Positions 20,502 through 31,306 of a stretch of 64,000 nt of DNA are shown one piece after another. The notes under the pieces were generated by a model that was not told the DNA's origin, made no database searches, and saw only the letters and a program-made list of their open reading frames with translations. Position 1 is the stretch's first letter; each line of letters begins with the position of its first letter. The position numbers and the translations under genes are program-made. The stretch comes from Pseudomonadota bacterium. Its GTDB lineage: Bacteria > Pseudomonadota > Gammaproteobacteria > Burkholderiales > Burkholderiaceae_D. The stretch is from contig JAEXJM010000044.1 of assembly GCA_023449275.1 (NCBI GenBank), forward strand, positions 62,001 through 126,000, in the 5' to 3' direction.

Positions 20502-23500
20502 TTACAGGATCGGGGCCAGCCATTGGGCAACCTGGTCTTCCGGAACCTGTCTCCTTTTCGCCATATCCTCTACCTGGTCTTTACCGATTTTCCCGATCGT
20601 GAAATAACGTGAATCCGGGTGGGCGAAATAAAAACCGGTAATCGAGGCAGTCGGCAACATGGCGTAAGATTCGGTCAGCTTCATGCCGATTTCCTCACAT
20701 CTCAACAACCGGAAAAGATCGTCTTTTACCGTGTGTTCCGGGCATGACGGATAACCCGGCGCCGGCCTGATTCCCCGGTATTGTTCCTTGATAAGTTCGT
20801 CGTTCGTCAATTTCTCATCGGCTGAATAACCCCACAGATCTTTTCTGACCAGTTCATGAAGATATTCCGCCAATGCTTCAACCAGCCTGTCAGCAAGCGC
20901 CTTCAACATGATAGCGTCATAGTCATCCAGGTCGGCATCGAATTGCTCAAGATGCTTTTCGATTCCCAGACCGGCCGTGACACCGAACATACCGATATAG
21001 TCTTTTATCCCAGATGATTTTGGAGCAATGAAGTCAGACATGCACTGATTCGGACGTGGCACGCCATCGATAACCGGTTTTTCGTTTTGCTGGCGGACGC
21101 CATAATAAGTGAAGGCGACAGTCGAACGGGATTCATCCGTGTAAATCTCGATATCGTCGTCATTGACCGTATTGGCCGGCATCAGTGCCAATGTGGCGTT
21201 GGCGGTCAACCATTTGCCCTTGATCAGTTTTTCCAGCATCTTCTGGCCATCGGCAAATACCTTCTTCGCCATCTCGCCATGAACGGCATCGTTCAGGATA
21301 GTCGGGTAGGAACCAGACAGATCCCAGACCCGGAAAAACGGTGACCAGTCGATGTAATCGACAAGCGTCGCCAGATCGATATTCCTCAAAAAGCGCTGAC
21401 CGAGATAAGTCGGCCTCTTGGGGGCATTCGCTCCTTCAAAGGACAACAGGGCCTTGTTCTTGCGAGCCTCCCCGATAGACAGCAGCTTTTGGGGCTTCTT
21501 CTGGGCATGGAGTTCACGAATATGCTCGTAATCGTCCGAAAGCACTTTCAGGTATTTCTCACGGATACTGTCCGAGAGCAGGGCCTGAATAACCGTCACG
21601 GTTCGTGAAGCATCCGTGACATGGACGACCGGGCCTTCGTAATTGGGTGCAATCTTGACGGCGGTATGTGTCTTGCTCGTTGTCGCCCCGCCAATGAAAA
21701 GCGGAATATTGCGTTCGCGGAAATACTCGTCACGCTGCATCTCGCTGGCGACGTGCATCATTTCTTCCAGAGAGGGGGTGATCAGTCCTGACAGGCCGAT
21801 GGCATCGGCATTGACTTCCTTGGCCTTGGCAAGAATTTCCTCGCATGGAACCATGACGCCCAGATTGATGACTTCAAAATTGTTGCACTGAAGAACAACG
21901 GCAACAATATTTTTGCCGATATCGTGTACATCGCCCTTAACGGTGGCGATCACGATCTTTCCATTCGACTGGCTACTGCCACTCTGGCGTTTTTCTTCCT
22001 CAATGTAAGGAACCAGGTGGGCGACGGCCTGTTTCATCACACGAGCCGATTTCACGACCTGAGGCAGGAACATTTTGCCTTGTCCGAACAAATCACCGAC
22101 AGCATTCATCCCGTCCATCAGAGGGCCTTCAATCACCTCGATAGGCCTGCCACCTTTTCGAAGCGTTTCCTGCAAGGCCTCTTCCGTATCCTCGATGATG
22201 AAATCCGTGACGCCATGAACGAAGGCATATGACAGGCGCTTGTTGACGGAATCTTCCCGCCATTGAAGATTTTCCCCTTCCTTTTTGGCTCCGGACTGGA
22301 ATTCGCCAGCCACATCGATCAGACGTTCAGTCGCATCTTCCCGACGGTTTAAAACAGCATCTTCGACCCGTTCTCTCAGGGCTTCGGGGATTTCATCGTA
22401 AACACCCATCATGCCGGCATTGACAATTCCCATCGTCATCCCTGCCGAAATGGCGTGATACAGGAAAACGGTATGAATTGCCTCACGTGCAGCATTGTTG
22501 CCACGCAAGCTGAAACTGACGTTGGAAACCCCACCACTGATCTTGGCGTTTGGCAGGTTGTTTTTGATCCAGCGGGTGGCTTCAATGAAATCAACCGCAT
22601 AATTGTTGTGCTCTTCGATACCGGTTGCGATCGCGAAAATATTCGGATCGAAAATGATATCTTCGGGAGGAAAACCGATACCATTGACCAGCAAATCATA
22701 AGCCCGTTTACAGATTTCGATTTTGCGTTGGTAAGTGTCGGCCTGTCCCTGTTCATCAAATGCCATGACGATAACGGCAGCACCATACCGGCGGCACAGC
22801 CTGGCATGATGGATGAACTCTTCTTCACCGTTTTTCAGAGAAATGGAATTGACGATCGATTTGCCCTGCAGGCATTTAAGACCGGTTTCAATGACTTCCC
22901 ATTTGGATGAATCGAGCATGACCGGAACACGTGAGATTTCCGGTTCGGATGCGATCAGGTTCAGAAAGCGATTCATGGCGCTGACCGAATCCAGCATGGC
23001 CTCATCCATATTGATATCGATGATCTGGGCGCCATTTTCAACCTGCTGGCGCGCTACGGCGAGCGCATTGTCGTACTCCTCATTCAGGATCATCCGTGCA
23101 AAGGCCTTCGAACCCGTCACGTTGGTACGTTCACCGACATTGACGAACAGGGAGTTGTCATCGATGGTAAAGGGTTCGAGCCCGGACAGGCGCATGGCTG
23201 GCGGGATGACGGGCACTTTTCGTGGGGGCAGTGGTGCGACCGCCTTGGCGATGGCGCGAATATGATCCGGCGTCGTACCGCAGCACCCGCCGACGACATT
23301 GATAAAACCGCTTTCGGCGAATTCTTTCAAGAAGGCCGAAGTATCTTCAGGCAATTCATCGAACCCTGTTTCACTCATTGGATTGGGCAATCCGGCATTC
23401 GGATAAATGCAGATATGCGTATCGGCAATGCGCGACAGTTCATCGACATACGGTCTCATCAATGCTGCGCCAAGGGCGCAATTCAGTCCGACGGTCAACG

Positions 23501-24263
23501 GACGCGCATGGCGAATGGAATACCAGAAAGCCGTAACGGTTTGTCCGGACAGAATACGGCCGGAAGCATCCGTTACCGTACCGGAAATCATGATGGGCAG
23601 TTTTTTTCCGGTCTCTTCAAAAAAGGTGTCGATCGCAAAAAGAGCCGCCTTGCAATTCAGTGTATCGAAAACCGTTTCGACCAGAAGCAGATCGGCGCCG
23701 CCTTCAACCAGTCCTTTTACCTGTTCGGAATACGCTTCGACCAATTGGTCGAATGTGATGTTGCGTGCCCCCGGATCACTCACATCAGGAGAGATCGAGG
23801 CGGTTCTGGGGGTTGGTCCAATCGAACCGGCAACGAAGCGGGGATGATCTGGCGTCGAATATTTATCACAGATTTCCCTGGCGATTTTCGCGGATTGCAC
23901 ATTCATTTCATAAACAAGATGTGCCATGTGATAGTCGCTCTGGGCAATGGACGTTGCACCGAACGTGTTGGTTTCGATGACATCTGCACCCGCTTTCAGA
24001 TATTCCTCATGGATGGCGGAAATAATATGAGGTTGGGTCAATGACAACAATTCGTTGTTACCCTTGACAAACAATTCACGTTCACTTTCCGAAGCCGGAG
24101 GAGCAAAATTGGCAAATCGTCCGTCCGGACCGCCCCGATAATCTTCCTCGGTCAATTTGTAACGCTGAATCATTGTACCCATAGCGCCGTCCAGAACCAG
24201 GATGCGCCTGGACATGATGTCGCGAAGAAGGGATTCTGTTGAGTCTTTTTCTATCGAGGTCAT
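20502..24263 (-). CDS. metH: Methionine synthase, cobalamin-dependent
   Basis: 1253 residues, the full four-module enzyme. Transfers a methyl group from methyltetrahydrofolate to homocysteine through cobalamin. Module 1 homocysteine-binding with zinc cysteines ([23 protein letters not shown]); module 2 pterin-binding ([27 protein letters not shown]); module 3 B12-binding with the axial His in [12 protein letters not shown] and a GLSGLITPS segment; module 4 reactivation ([12 protein letters not shown]). No cobalamin riboswitch is seen in the 300 bases upstream. A TATAAT-like -10 lies on the minus strand near 24337-24342 without a good -35. Confidence 0.97.
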   Translation of the reverse strand: MTSIEKDSTESLLRDIMSRRILVLDGAMGTMIQRYKLTEEDYRGGPDGRFANFAPPASESERELFVKGNNELLSLTQPHIISAIHEEYLKAGADVIETNTFGATSIAQSDYHMAHLVYEMNVQSAKIAREICDKYSTPDHPRFVAGSIGPTPRTASISPDVSDPGARNITFDQLVEAYSEQVKGLVEGGADLLLVETVFDTLNCKAALFAIDTFFEETGKKLPIMISGTVTDASGRILSGQTVTAFWYSIRHARPLTVGLNCALGAALMRPYVDELSRIADTHICIYPNAGLPNPMSETGFDELPEDTSAFLKEFAESGFINVVGGCCGTTPDHIRAIAKAVAPLPPRKVPVIPPAMRLSGLEPFTIDDNSLFVNVGERTNVTGSKAFARMILNEEYDNALAVARQQVENGAQIIDINMDEAMLDSVSAMNRFLNLIASEPEISRVPVMLDSSKWEVIETGLKCLQGKSIVNSISLKNGEEEFIHHARLCRRYGAAVIVMAFDEQGQADTYQRKIEICKRAYDLLVNGIGFPPEDIIFDPNIFAIATGIEEHNNYAVDFIEATRWIKNNLPNAKISGGVSNVSFSLRGNNAAREAIHTVFLYHAISAGMTMGIVNAGMMGVYDEIPEALRERVEDAVLNRREDATERLIDVAGEFQSGAKKEGENLQWREDSVNKRLSYAFVHGVTDFIIEDTEEALQETLRKGGRPIEVIEGPLMDGMNAVGDLFGQGKMFLPQVVKSARVMKQAVAHLVPYIEEEKRQSGSSQSNGKIVIATVKGDVHDIGKNIVAVVLQCNNFEVINLGVMVPCEEILAKAKEVNADAIGLSGLITPSLEEMMHVASEMQRDEYFRERNIPLFIGGATTSKTHTAVKIAPNYEGPVVHVTDASRTVTVIQALLSDSIREKYLKVLSDDYEHIRELHAQKKPQKLLSIGEARKNKALLSFEGANAPKRPTYLGQRFLRNIDLATLVDYIDWSPFFRVWDLSGSYPTILNDAVHGEMAKKVFADGQKMLEKLIKGKWLTANATLALMPANTVNDDDIEIYTDESRSTVAFTYYGVRQQNEKPVIDGVPRPNQCMSDFIAPKSSGIKDYIGMFGVTAGLGIEKHLEQFDADLDDYDAIMLKALADRLVEALAEYLHELVRKDLWGYSADEKLTNDELIKEQYRGIRPAPGYPSCPEHTVKDDLFRLLRCEEIGMKLTESYAMLPTASITGFYFAHPDSRYFTIGKIGKDQVEDMAKRRQVPEDQVAQWLAPIL

Positions 24264-24564
24264 TTTATAAAAACAAGCTGTTTAATAATTTTCGGGGATT
24301 CCGATTGCGTAAAAAACGGGGCGACAAGATAAAAATTATACTTTAATCAGATAGAGCAGACGATTGGCGCACGAAACAGGCGTTGTCCGAAGCCAATGCC
24401 ATCCGGTCTGTCAAATATAAAATGTAAAATCCGGTTTACTTTTATATTGGATAAACGATATAAAGACTGGCGGATAAAGAATGAAAAAATAGATATTTCA
24501 TGCCGGCAACCCGGTATGATAAGACTTCTTTCCAGCCGATTTCCGCAATACAGTCAAAAATGTT
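24264..24564. other. metH to DMT-transporter divergent spacer
   Basis: 301 bases without a gene. Contains AT-rich stretches and a candidate minus-strand -10 (complement of ATTATA near 24337). I looked for a cobalamin, SAM or SAH riboswitch here and found no recognisable conserved core. Confidence 0.5.
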
Positions 24565-25485
24565 ATGAATAAAGTCAAAGGCTACCTTTATGGCTGTATT
24601 TCTTCCGCGACTTACGGGCTTGTTCCGTTGTTCACTTTGCCTCTGATGTCCCGCGGGATGCATTACGATAGCATTCTTTTCTATCGTTACCTTTTTGCGA
24701 CCCTGTTTCTGGCAGCAGTCCTGAAAATGACTGGAAAATCCTTCAGGATAGAACGGGCCGATATCCTGCCCCTGATGGGGCTGGGAAGTCTTTTCGCACT
24801 TTCCTCGCTCTTCCTTTTCATGAGTTACCTGTATATGGAGTCGGGAATCGCCTCGACCATCCTGTTCTTCTATCCCATACTGGTCACGCTCATCATGGCG
24901 ATTTTCTTCCGGGAAAAAATCGGTTGGGCAACGATCACGTCCATCATGCTGGCTTTTGTCGGCATTGGCCTGCTCTACAAGGGAGACCAGGGAACGCCAC
25001 TCAGCATGATCGGCATATTCATCGTGTTCCTTTCCGCACTTTCTTATGCGCTTTACATCGTCGGGGTCAACAAAACACGGGTCAATGCCATGGATGGGGA
25101 CAAACTGACGTTTTATGCCTTGTTGGCCGGAAGCGGCATTTTCTTTATCAAACTGAAATTCGGGGCCAACCTTGAAATGATTTCAGGCATTGCCTCATGG
25201 TTCGATATCATCATGCTGGCACTCGTTCCGACCGTCATATCGTGCGTCGCGATGGTCTGGGCCGTTCATAATGTCGGATCGACCGTGACCGCCATTCTGG
25301 GGGCACTCGAACCGCTCACGGCTGTTTTTGTCGGCATTGTCGTGTTCCATGAACCGCTTACCGTCAATATGGCCGTCGGCATATTCATGATCATTCTGGC
25401 TGTGATCGTCATCATTCTGGGCAAATCCATGCATATGTCGATGGATTCCATAAAAGCCATTGCCAACAAATTCATCCATAAATAA
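24565..25485 (+). CDS. EamA/DMT-superfamily transporter
   Basis: 306 residues with about ten hydrophobic helices arranged as two EamA repeats (roughly 5-140 and 150-290). Second repeat ends with the typical LGALEPLTAVFVGIVVFHEPLT followed by a last helix (MAVGIFMIILAVIVIILG). Family members export amino acids or metabolites; the substrate cannot be read from sequence. Single gene, closed by a strong terminator. Confidence 0.88.
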   Translation: MNKVKGYLYGCISSATYGLVPLFTLPLMSRGMHYDSILFYRYLFATLFLAAVLKMTGKSFRIERADILPLMGLGSLFALSSLFLFMSYLYMESGIASTILFFYPILVTLIMAIFFREKIGWATITSIMLAFVGIGLLYKGDQGTPLSMIGIFIVFLSALSYALYIVGVNKTRVNAMDGDKLTFYALLAGSGIFFIKLKFGANLEMISGIASWFDIIMLALVPTVISCVAMVWAVHNVGSTVTAILGALEPLTAVFVGIVVFHEPLTVNMAVGIFMIILAVIVIILGKSMHMSMDSIKAIANKFIHK

Positions 25486-25519
25486 ATCCTGTTGGGCAAT
25501 GCACCAACAGGATTTATTT
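25480..25519. terminator. Strong bidirectional terminator
   Basis: 16-bp perfect stem AAATAAATCCTGTTGG/CCAACAGGATTTATTT with an eight-base loop, between the convergent DMT transporter and dsbC. The left arm overlaps the transporter stop codon. Confidence 0.85.
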
Positions 25520-25534
25520 GGGGATCCGGATTGT

Positions 25535-26269
25535 TTACTTCAACGAATTCAGTTTTTCTTCCAGTGCGGCGGCATCGACAGCCCCTGCCACACGGCTATT
25601 GTCCGTAAAGAAGATAGTGGGAGTTCCATTGACATGAAGTTTCTGCCCCAGTTCCAGAATCTTCTCATTCGGGAAGGCACAATCCGCTTTTGCCTTTGCC
25701 GGAGTGTTGCCATTTAACATCCAGTCTTCCCATGCCTTTGCCGGATCGGCAGAGCACCAGGCGTTTTTTGAAATCTCGGCTGAATTGGCCGAAAGAATAT
25801 TATAGGGATACATATAAATCGTCACATTGTCGATTTCATTCAGATTATTTTCAAACCGTTTGCAGTAACCGCAATTCGGATCGGAAAAAACGGCGATTTC
25901 CCGTTTCCCATTTCCCTTTACGATCTTGATAGCCAGATCTTTTGGCAGATCGGAAAATTTGGTGACCATTTTCTTAAGCTTCTCTTCCGTGTAGTTTTTC
26001 CGGGTTTCCAGATTCATGATCTCACCAAGGAAAAGATACTGGGCCTGCCTGTCGGTATAAACGAGCGTGTTTCCAAGGCGCACTTCATACAAACCAAAAT
26101 AAGGCGTTTTGACGATATCCTTTTTCTGTACATCCGCACCGAGATAGTTTTGAAAGCGTTGCTGAATCCGGGCTTCAGGTGAAGACGAGGCTGCATGGGC
26201 AACACAGCCCAGGAGCAACAGGGTTACAAGAGAAAAACGTCGCAGAAAAGTCGCGAGGAAATATTTCAT
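25535..26269 (-). CDS. dsbC: Thiol:disulfide interchange protein DsbC
   Basis: 244 residues. Periplasmic disulfide isomerase. Signal peptide MKYFLATFLRRFSLVTLLLLGCVAHAA, a short dimerisation domain, then the thioredoxin fold with active site CGYC in DPNCGYCKRFE and cis-Pro region GTPTIFF. The ATG at 26269 follows AAGGATT; an in-frame start five codons earlier is less likely. Confidence 0.94.
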   Translation of the reverse strand: MKYFLATFLRRFSLVTLLLLGCVAHAASSSPEARIQQRFQNYLGADVQKKDIVKTPYFGLYEVRLGNTLVYTDRQAQYLFLGEIMNLETRKNYTEEKLKKMVTKFSDLPKDLAIKIVKGNGKREIAVFSDPNCGYCKRFENNLNEIDNVTIYMYPYNILSANSAEISKNAWCSADPAKAWEDWMLNGNTPAKAKADCAFPNEKILELGQKLHVNGTPTIFFTDNSRVAGAVDAAALEEKLNSLK

Positions 26270-26451
26270 TTTTGAATCCTTCAAAGATGGCGAATTGTAC
26301 AGACAGTTTACAGAAAAATACCAGTTCTAATTTTAGGCTTCAATATTTTTCACAAGTACATGATAATAAAGCATATTCTCATAAAAATTTAGATAGCATG
26401 GTTGCTTGTATCCAATAATATCCGCCCTGTTTGAAGCAAGGCAGGCAGACC

Positions 26452-28509
26452 ATGTTATCCAAAACGGCAAGGAGCTATTTCGGAGAAATCGCTCGTCATC
26501 ACGAAAAGACCTTTTCTTTCCAGTATCGGGCTAGAACGACTGTCCTCTCATTTTTCACGATTTTTATCTTACTTCTATTATTTCTTGTCATGGTCCGCTG
26601 GTACCAGCAAGTCATTTTCATCAATAATGCCATTCCCGCCAACCTGATCCAGAGTGATGATTTGCTGAGGATGTGGATAATGGGCCTTCGTTTTGATGGT
26701 CGAACTGTTTCGATATGCCTGTTACCGGCATTCTTTTCCGGGATGTTCTTAAGTATTCGTCCGGCTCCTTACCGACTCTGGCTGTGGGTGACGACATTCT
26801 GCGTCTTTTCCGCGGCAATAGTCATCTCTATTCTTGCTATCAGCAATATCTACTATATCCAGACATACCGTACCTATTTCGAGATTTTTGTTTTTTCTTT
26901 TGTGAATGAATCACCCGGTGCGGTCCTCACCACTGTCTGGCAGGATTATCCCGTGCTCATCGGATTTATTTCATGTGGTACTTTTTCATTGATTTGTGCA
27001 TGGGTCTGGCAAAAAACAGCCGGTTACGTCATGAAAAAAAGCCGGGAATGGAACCTTGCCTTATTCGTGTTTTTTATAGTAGCCGCTATCATTCTGATCT
27101 ATGCCCTGATGCGAGGCAGCGTTACTTCACGCTATCCGCTCCGACGTAACAATGCGCAGGTTTCCGTCATCGAGATGCTCAACAAAACGGTTCCCAATGG
27201 TCCTATGGCTTTTGCATGGGCCTTGAGCGATTTCCGAAAAAACGAAGAGCTGGATAAGGTGCCCATGAATGAATTGCCACTTCTGCTCCAGCAGGCGAAT
27301 CTGGATTCGCTTTACAGCCGTACTCCCAGAAACGACTGGCTGGCGGCCCACAAGCCAAACGTCATCTTCTGCCTGATGGAAAGTCTGGGCCAAAACATGT
27401 TGACCTATGACCATCCTCCGGAAACAGATCTGATGGGAAGTCTTCGAAAACACTTCACAAGCGATTTTGTTTTTCGTCGCTTCATATCGGAAGACATCCA
27501 TACTATCCAGTCTTTTTCTGCTCTTTTCTTTGTTAGCCCGATATCCAACCTCAGCACATCGATGCTGAGCCAGCAAAAATTACCTGATACTCCGTTTGAG
27601 AATTACAAAAAGGCCGGTTACAAAACCGTGTTTGTCACACCCGGAAGCAAGACATGGGAACGAATGGGAGATTATCTCAAGGTTCAGGGAGTCGATGAAA
27701 TATACGACCAGACTGATTTGATGGATCGCTACGATCTGACTGACGTATCAGAGTGGGGTGTACCGGATGAATATGCCTTCAGATTCGCAAATGAATTGTT
27801 TGAAAAGAAAACGGACACCCCCCTGTTTATTGTGATCCTGACGGTCACTAACCATCCACCTTTTGCTGTTCCAAATGGTTACAAACCTCTTCCAGTCAAA
27901 CCGACACAGGCCATGAAAGAGCGGGGCGATTTTGGTACACAGGATGAAACCATTGTCATGCAGACCTATCAATACGCCACCAATGCGTTGGGTGATTTCA
28001 TTGACAGGGTCATCACTTCCTACGAAGGAAACAAAACCATTATTGCTGCCACAGGTGACCATAAAATGCAGAGAATGCGAGGAATTCTGCCACGTGAACA
28101 ATTTAATGAATACGCTGTTCCTTTTTACCTGCACATACCTGCTGAAATAAAAGAACACGTTGAATTCAAATACGATCCCAAACGCATCGGCTCCCATAAA
28201 GACATCATGCCGACACTTTATCACTTCAGCCTTTCCGATCAGGAGTATCTGGCTGTTGGAGGCCGTAACATCCTGGCGAGAGTAGATGATCCGACTCGCG
28301 CTTTCGGATATAACGTCGAATTATGGACAGATGATCAATGTGTTTATTCCACGCGTAATCGAAAAGCCTGTTTCGAATTTGACCCGGACAATTCTTTCAT
28401 GACATTGGATACTCATAAAAAGACAGAACCGGCACAGGAACAGAAAATGCAGGCATACTCGAAACTGCTGCAATGGCAGATACGTGCCAGAGCAAAAGGA
28501 ACCTATTGA
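26452..28509 (+). CDS. Membrane sulfatase / phosphoglycerol transferase family protein (LTA synthase-like)
   Basis: 685 residues. Four or five N-terminal transmembrane helices (first VLSFFTIFILLLLFLVMVRW) and a large extracytoplasmic sulfatase-fold domain from about residue 300. Visible motifs: NVIFCLMESLGQNM (metal-binding Glu), EDIHTIQSFSALFF (the nucleophilic Thr position), VTNHPPF and AATGDHKMQ (metal site Asp-His). Family members include OpgB/MdoB and LtaS, which transfer glycerol phosphate from phosphatidylglycerol. In a Gram-negative bacterium it may modify periplasmic glucans or lipopolysaccharide; this is inference. ATG 26452 follows an AGGCAGG site; TTG 26431 is an alternative. Confidence 0.82.
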   Translation: MLSKTARSYFGEIARHHEKTFSFQYRARTTVLSFFTIFILLLLFLVMVRWYQQVIFINNAIPANLIQSDDLLRMWIMGLRFDGRTVSICLLPAFFSGMFLSIRPAPYRLWLWVTTFCVFSAAIVISILAISNIYYIQTYRTYFEIFVFSFVNESPGAVLTTVWQDYPVLIGFISCGTFSLICAWVWQKTAGYVMKKSREWNLALFVFFIVAAIILIYALMRGSVTSRYPLRRNNAQVSVIEMLNKTVPNGPMAFAWALSDFRKNEELDKVPMNELPLLLQQANLDSLYSRTPRNDWLAAHKPNVIFCLMESLGQNMLTYDHPPETDLMGSLRKHFTSDFVFRRFISEDIHTIQSFSALFFVSPISNLSTSMLSQQKLPDTPFENYKKAGYKTVFVTPGSKTWERMGDYLKVQGVDEIYDQTDLMDRYDLTDVSEWGVPDEYAFRFANELFEKKTDTPLFIVILTVTNHPPFAVPNGYKPLPVKPTQAMKERGDFGTQDETIVMQTYQYATNALGDFIDRVITSYEGNKTIIAATGDHKMQRMRGILPREQFNEYAVPFYLHIPAEIKEHVEFKYDPKRIGSHKDIMPTLYHFSLSDQEYLAVGGRNILARVDDPTRAFGYNVELWTDDQCVYSTRNRKACFEFDPDNSFMTLDTHKKTEPAQEQKMQAYSKLLQWQIRARAKGTY

Positions 28510-28655
28510 GGCTGGCATTGCTCTGCTGTACCGATCATTTGCAAGTAAGAGGATGTGGCGGGAAAGTCAAAATAGTGTGGCTAGTTTGAATCACATCATT
28601 CTTATATAATGAATAGCGAGATGATTTGCAATTTTTTTGCTACAATGCACGCTTC

Positions 28656-28715
<60 letters not shown>

Positions 28716-28731
<16 letters not shown>

Positions 28732-28832
28732 AAAGATTATTTCAAGCCGTCCCAAGAAGACCATTAACCCGCATAAATTCAGTGAGTTATGCGGGTTTTT
28801 TTGTATCTGTCGTCCCGTAAAGTCCGATTCCG
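28716..28832 (+). repeat. Left flanking direct repeat of the tRNA-Thr island (attL-like)
   Basis: 117 bases beginning in the tRNA 3' half (CCTCTCATCAGCACCA) and running through the tRNA terminator to AGTCCGATTCCG. A copy 113 bases long lies at 33790-33902. The copies differ by loss of three bases of the tRNA end, one G in the terminator stem and one C/T change. The intact tRNA is on this side. Confidence 0.9.
28766..28803 (+). terminator. Terminator after tRNA-Thr
   Basis: Stem AACCCGCATAA (28766-28776) with TTATGCGGGTT (28787-28797), ten-base loop, followed by T-run. The same hairpin, missing one G, is in the right-hand repeat (33837-33872). Confidence 0.85.
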
Positions 28833-28937
28833 TCCGTGGACATCCGCCCTGTTTGGGGACACGATTGGGGGCATATTTCGGGCTTGCCCCAATTTGTTTT
28901 GAGGATGCTCCCGAAATTCCATTCAAGGATGACCAAT

Positions 28938-29105
28938 ATGGCAAAGATCATCAAACCGCTTTCGTCCATACAGGTCAGAAACGCCAAACCGAAGGACAAA
29001 TCGTACAAACTGTTTGACGGCGGTGGCCTGTATCTGGAAGTTTTTCCGACCGGCTCCAGATTCTGGCGGGCCAATTACAATTATTTTTTACATGGTGAGC
29101 AATAA
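28938..29105 (+). pseudogene. Truncated N-terminus of a P4-type tyrosine integrase
   Basis: 55 codons from ATG 28938. The N-terminal arm-binding domain is unmistakable: MAKIIKPLSSIQVRNAKP, then YKLFDGGGLYLEVFPTGSRFWR. After FWRANY (about 29085) the match ends and the frame stops at 29105, so over 350 residues including the catalytic domain are missing. It lies just inside the attL-like repeat, where an intact integrase of this class would be. Confidence 0.85.
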
Positions 29106-29586
29106 ATTCTGTAGCCTTATTTAAGCATAAAGAATCTTTGATTTTGTACCGATGCATGGCAATATCTTCCAAATGCGGCTCTGTGAAGTGATGGTTGGAT
29201 AACATCTGCTCCCTTTATCAGATTAACTGGATAATTAGCCCAGTACTGCATCATCTTGCTCATTAGGGTGCGATATTCGGTTATATCTACGGCCCAGCAG
29301 TTTTTTGACAGAATCTGCAGCTGGTGCTCACTAATAGTAAGAACCTATCAAAGATAATTCTTGCCATTGTGCGGAAATCACGCCCAGTCTTTATTTTTTA
29401 CCAATATCGTCGCACCAACGCAAGGCTGCATTCAGGGTATTGTCGCTCATTGGTGGGAGCGTGACCAAATTTATTGCAAATAATACTTGTACAGACAGAT
29501 CAAACTGGTAGCAGATTGTTATTTAATTCGGGACAAATGCATGACATAATGTCAGCAGTTTGTCCCAGCGATTTAATGGAAAATAT
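29106..29586. other. Gene-poor decayed stretch in the island
   Basis: 481 bases with no intact gene between the integrase N-terminal fragment and the methyltransferase. It holds the minus-strand integrase remnant and, at its right end, the presumed promoter region of the restriction-modification operon (AT-rich, around 29480-29550). I could not fix a -35/-10 pair. Confidence 0.5.
29204..29460 (-). pseudogene. Decayed C-terminus of a tyrosine integrase on the opposite strand
   Basis: Three collinear blocks on the minus strand, in different frames, match the C-terminal end of P4-type integrases: LPPMSDNTLNAALRW (about 29415-29460), RDFRTMARIIFD (about 29340-29380, corresponding to HGFRSMASTLLNE), and YRTLMSKMMQYWANYP (about 29230-29280, corresponding to RxxMMQxWADYL). 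Frameshifts and stops separate them. Orientation is opposite to the N-terminal fragment at 28938, so this is a second integrase or an inverted piece. Confidence 0.65.
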
Positions 29587-30855
29587 ATGAATATTCCTGA
29601 ACATAACGAGGCTTATCAGGTGCTGTCCAGAGTGCGTGAACGTTATACGCAGAAGGAGCTAGCCTCCCTGTTGCATTATTCACCACGTCACATATCGCGC
29701 TGGGAATCGAAACAGATCGAGATACCTTATGCACTTCTTCCAGCCCTGAGAGTTATTGCTTCGAAACCTTCCAAAATGAAACCGGAAAGCCAGTTTACCT
29801 TTATTGATCTTTTCGCCGGAATTGGCGGTATCCGCATGGGCTTCGAGGCTCAGGGTGGCCGGTGTGTCTATACCAGCGAATGGGACAGCTACGCACAGAA
29901 AACATATGCTGACAATTTCCCGGATGATCATGACATTGCTGGCGATATTACGCAGGTGGATGCGGCTGAAATTCCGGATCATGATGTTCTGCTGGCCGGT
30001 TTTCCATGTCAGCCATTCAGTCTTGCCGGCGTATCCAAAAAGAATGCCATGGGACGCCCGCATGGTTTCGAGTGCGCTACTCAGGGAACCCTGTTTTTTG
30101 ATGTAGCCAGAATTATTGCGGAGAAAAAGCCGAAAGCCTTCCTGCTTGAGAATGTCAAAAACCTGCTTTCGCATAACAAGGGACATACCTTTTCGGTTAT
30201 TAAAGACACGCTGCAACGCGAGCTTGGCTATCACATTACATGGCGCGTTATTGACGGGCAGCATTTTGTTCCCCAGCACCGTGAACGTATCCTGATCGTC
30301 GGTTTCCGGGAAAAAACCGGTTTTGACTGGGATGCCCTCCAGTTGCCACAGCTCGGAACTGAAACGCCGAAACTGAAAGATATTCTTCATCCTGAAGATG
30401 GTACGGAGGCGGATGTGGATGATGGCAAATATATTGACCGGAATGGCAAGGTTCATGACAAATATATTCTGTCGGACAAATTGTGGAATTACCTGCAGGC
30501 CTATGCCGAGAAACACCGGGCCAAGGGGAATGGGTTTGGTTGCAGTGTGGTGAAGCCGGAGAATATATCCAGAACGCTGTCTGCCCGCTATCACAAGGAT
30601 GGCTCCGAAATCCTGATTTATCGTGGCGAAGGCATGAATCCTCGCCGTCTGACTCCCAGAGAATGCGCAAGACTGATGGGTTATCCGGATGACTTCAGGA
30701 TAAATGTATCCGACACGAGAGCCTACAAACAGTTTGGCAATTCGGTTGTTATGCCCCTGATGGAACACGTCGCTTCCCTGATGCAGCCATGGATCCTTGA
30801 ACTGAAGGAGCGTGAGGAGAACGCAGTGATTCAGGAACAGCTCATTTATGACTGA
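29587..30855 (+). CDS. DNA (cytosine-5)-methyltransferase, Dcm/EcoRII-like, with N-terminal HTH
   Basis: 422 residues. N-terminal HTH (about residues 20-50, YTQKELASLLHYSPRHISRW) then the m5C methyltransferase fold: motif I FIDLFAGIGGIRMGFE, motif IV with catalytic Cys GFPCQPFSLAGVSKKNAMG, motif VI ENVKNL, motif VIII QHRERILIVGF, and the end AYKQFGNSVVMPL. Around and after the catalytic loop it follows E. coli Dcm closely (GTLFFDVARII, RTLSARYHKDGSEILI), including part of the target-recognition region, so CCWGG methylation is likely. Overlaps vsr by 8 bases. Confidence 0.93.
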   Translation: MNIPEHNEAYQVLSRVRERYTQKELASLLHYSPRHISRWESKQIEIPYALLPALRVIASKPSKMKPESQFTFIDLFAGIGGIRMGFEAQGGRCVYTSEWDSYAQKTYADNFPDDHDIAGDITQVDAAEIPDHDVLLAGFPCQPFSLAGVSKKNAMGRPHGFECATQGTLFFDVARIIAEKKPKAFLLENVKNLLSHNKGHTFSVIKDTLQRELGYHITWRVIDGQHFVPQHRERILIVGFREKTGFDWDALQLPQLGTETPKLKDILHPEDGTEADVDDGKYIDRNGKVHDKYILSDKLWNYLQAYAEKHRAKGNGFGCSVVKPENISRTLSARYHKDGSEILIYRGEGMNPRRLTPRECARLMGYPDDFRINVSDTRAYKQFGNSVVMPLMEHVASLMQPWILELKEREENAVIQEQLIYD

Positions 30856-31306
30856 TATTGTTGATCCGGAGATGCGGCACCGGATGATGTCCGGTATTCG
30901 CGGAAAAAATACGAAAATCGAGGTGCTTGTCCGCAAGGGGCTTTTTGCAAGAGGTTTTCGTTACCGGATCAATGATAAAAAATTACCGGGCAAGCCGGAT
31001 ATCGTTTTGCCAAAATACAAGGCTGTGATTTTCACACATGGCTGTTTCTGGCACGGGCACGATTGCCACCTGTTCAAATGGCCATCCACACGTCCCGAAT
31101 GGTGGCGTAGCAAGATAGATGGCAACCGTGAACGGGACAATCAGGTTCGCGGGCTGCTTGATGAAGCAGGATGGAGACAATGCCATGTATGGGAATGCGC
31201 TCTGAAAGGAAAATATCGCCTTGATGCTGACAATGTTATTGATGAGCTGGTACAGTGGCTTCTGAGTAACAGTGAGATGCTTGAAATCAGGGGGAGAACA
31301 GAATGA
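30848..31306 (+). CDS. vsr: Very short patch repair endonuclease
   Basis: 152 residues. Nicks 5' of the T in T:G mismatches that arise when 5-methylcytosine deaminates, starting repair. Starts DPEMRHRMMSGIRGKNTKIEV; active-site block LPGKPDIVLPKYKAVIFTHGCFWHGHDC has the catalytic Asp, the His pair and zinc ligands. Sits between the methyltransferase and the endonuclease gene, overlapping both (8 and 4 bases), so translation is coupled. It protects the genome from mutation at the sites methylated by its neighbour. Confidence 0.94.
   Translation: MTDIVDPEMRHRMMSGIRGKNTKIEVLVRKGLFARGFRYRINDKKLPGKPDIVLPKYKAVIFTHGCFWHGHDCHLFKWPSTRPEWWRSKIDGNRERDNQVRGLLDEAGWRQCHVWECALKGKYRLDADNVIDELVQWLLSNSEMLEIRGRTE

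Noticed and set aside
24264..24564. A B12 or SAM riboswitch before metH
   Set aside because: None of the conserved core sequences is present.
29680..30936. Minus-strand frame of 418 codons across the methyltransferase gene
   Set aside because: Antisense shadow of the Dcm-like methyltransferase, whose plus-strand motifs are unambiguous.
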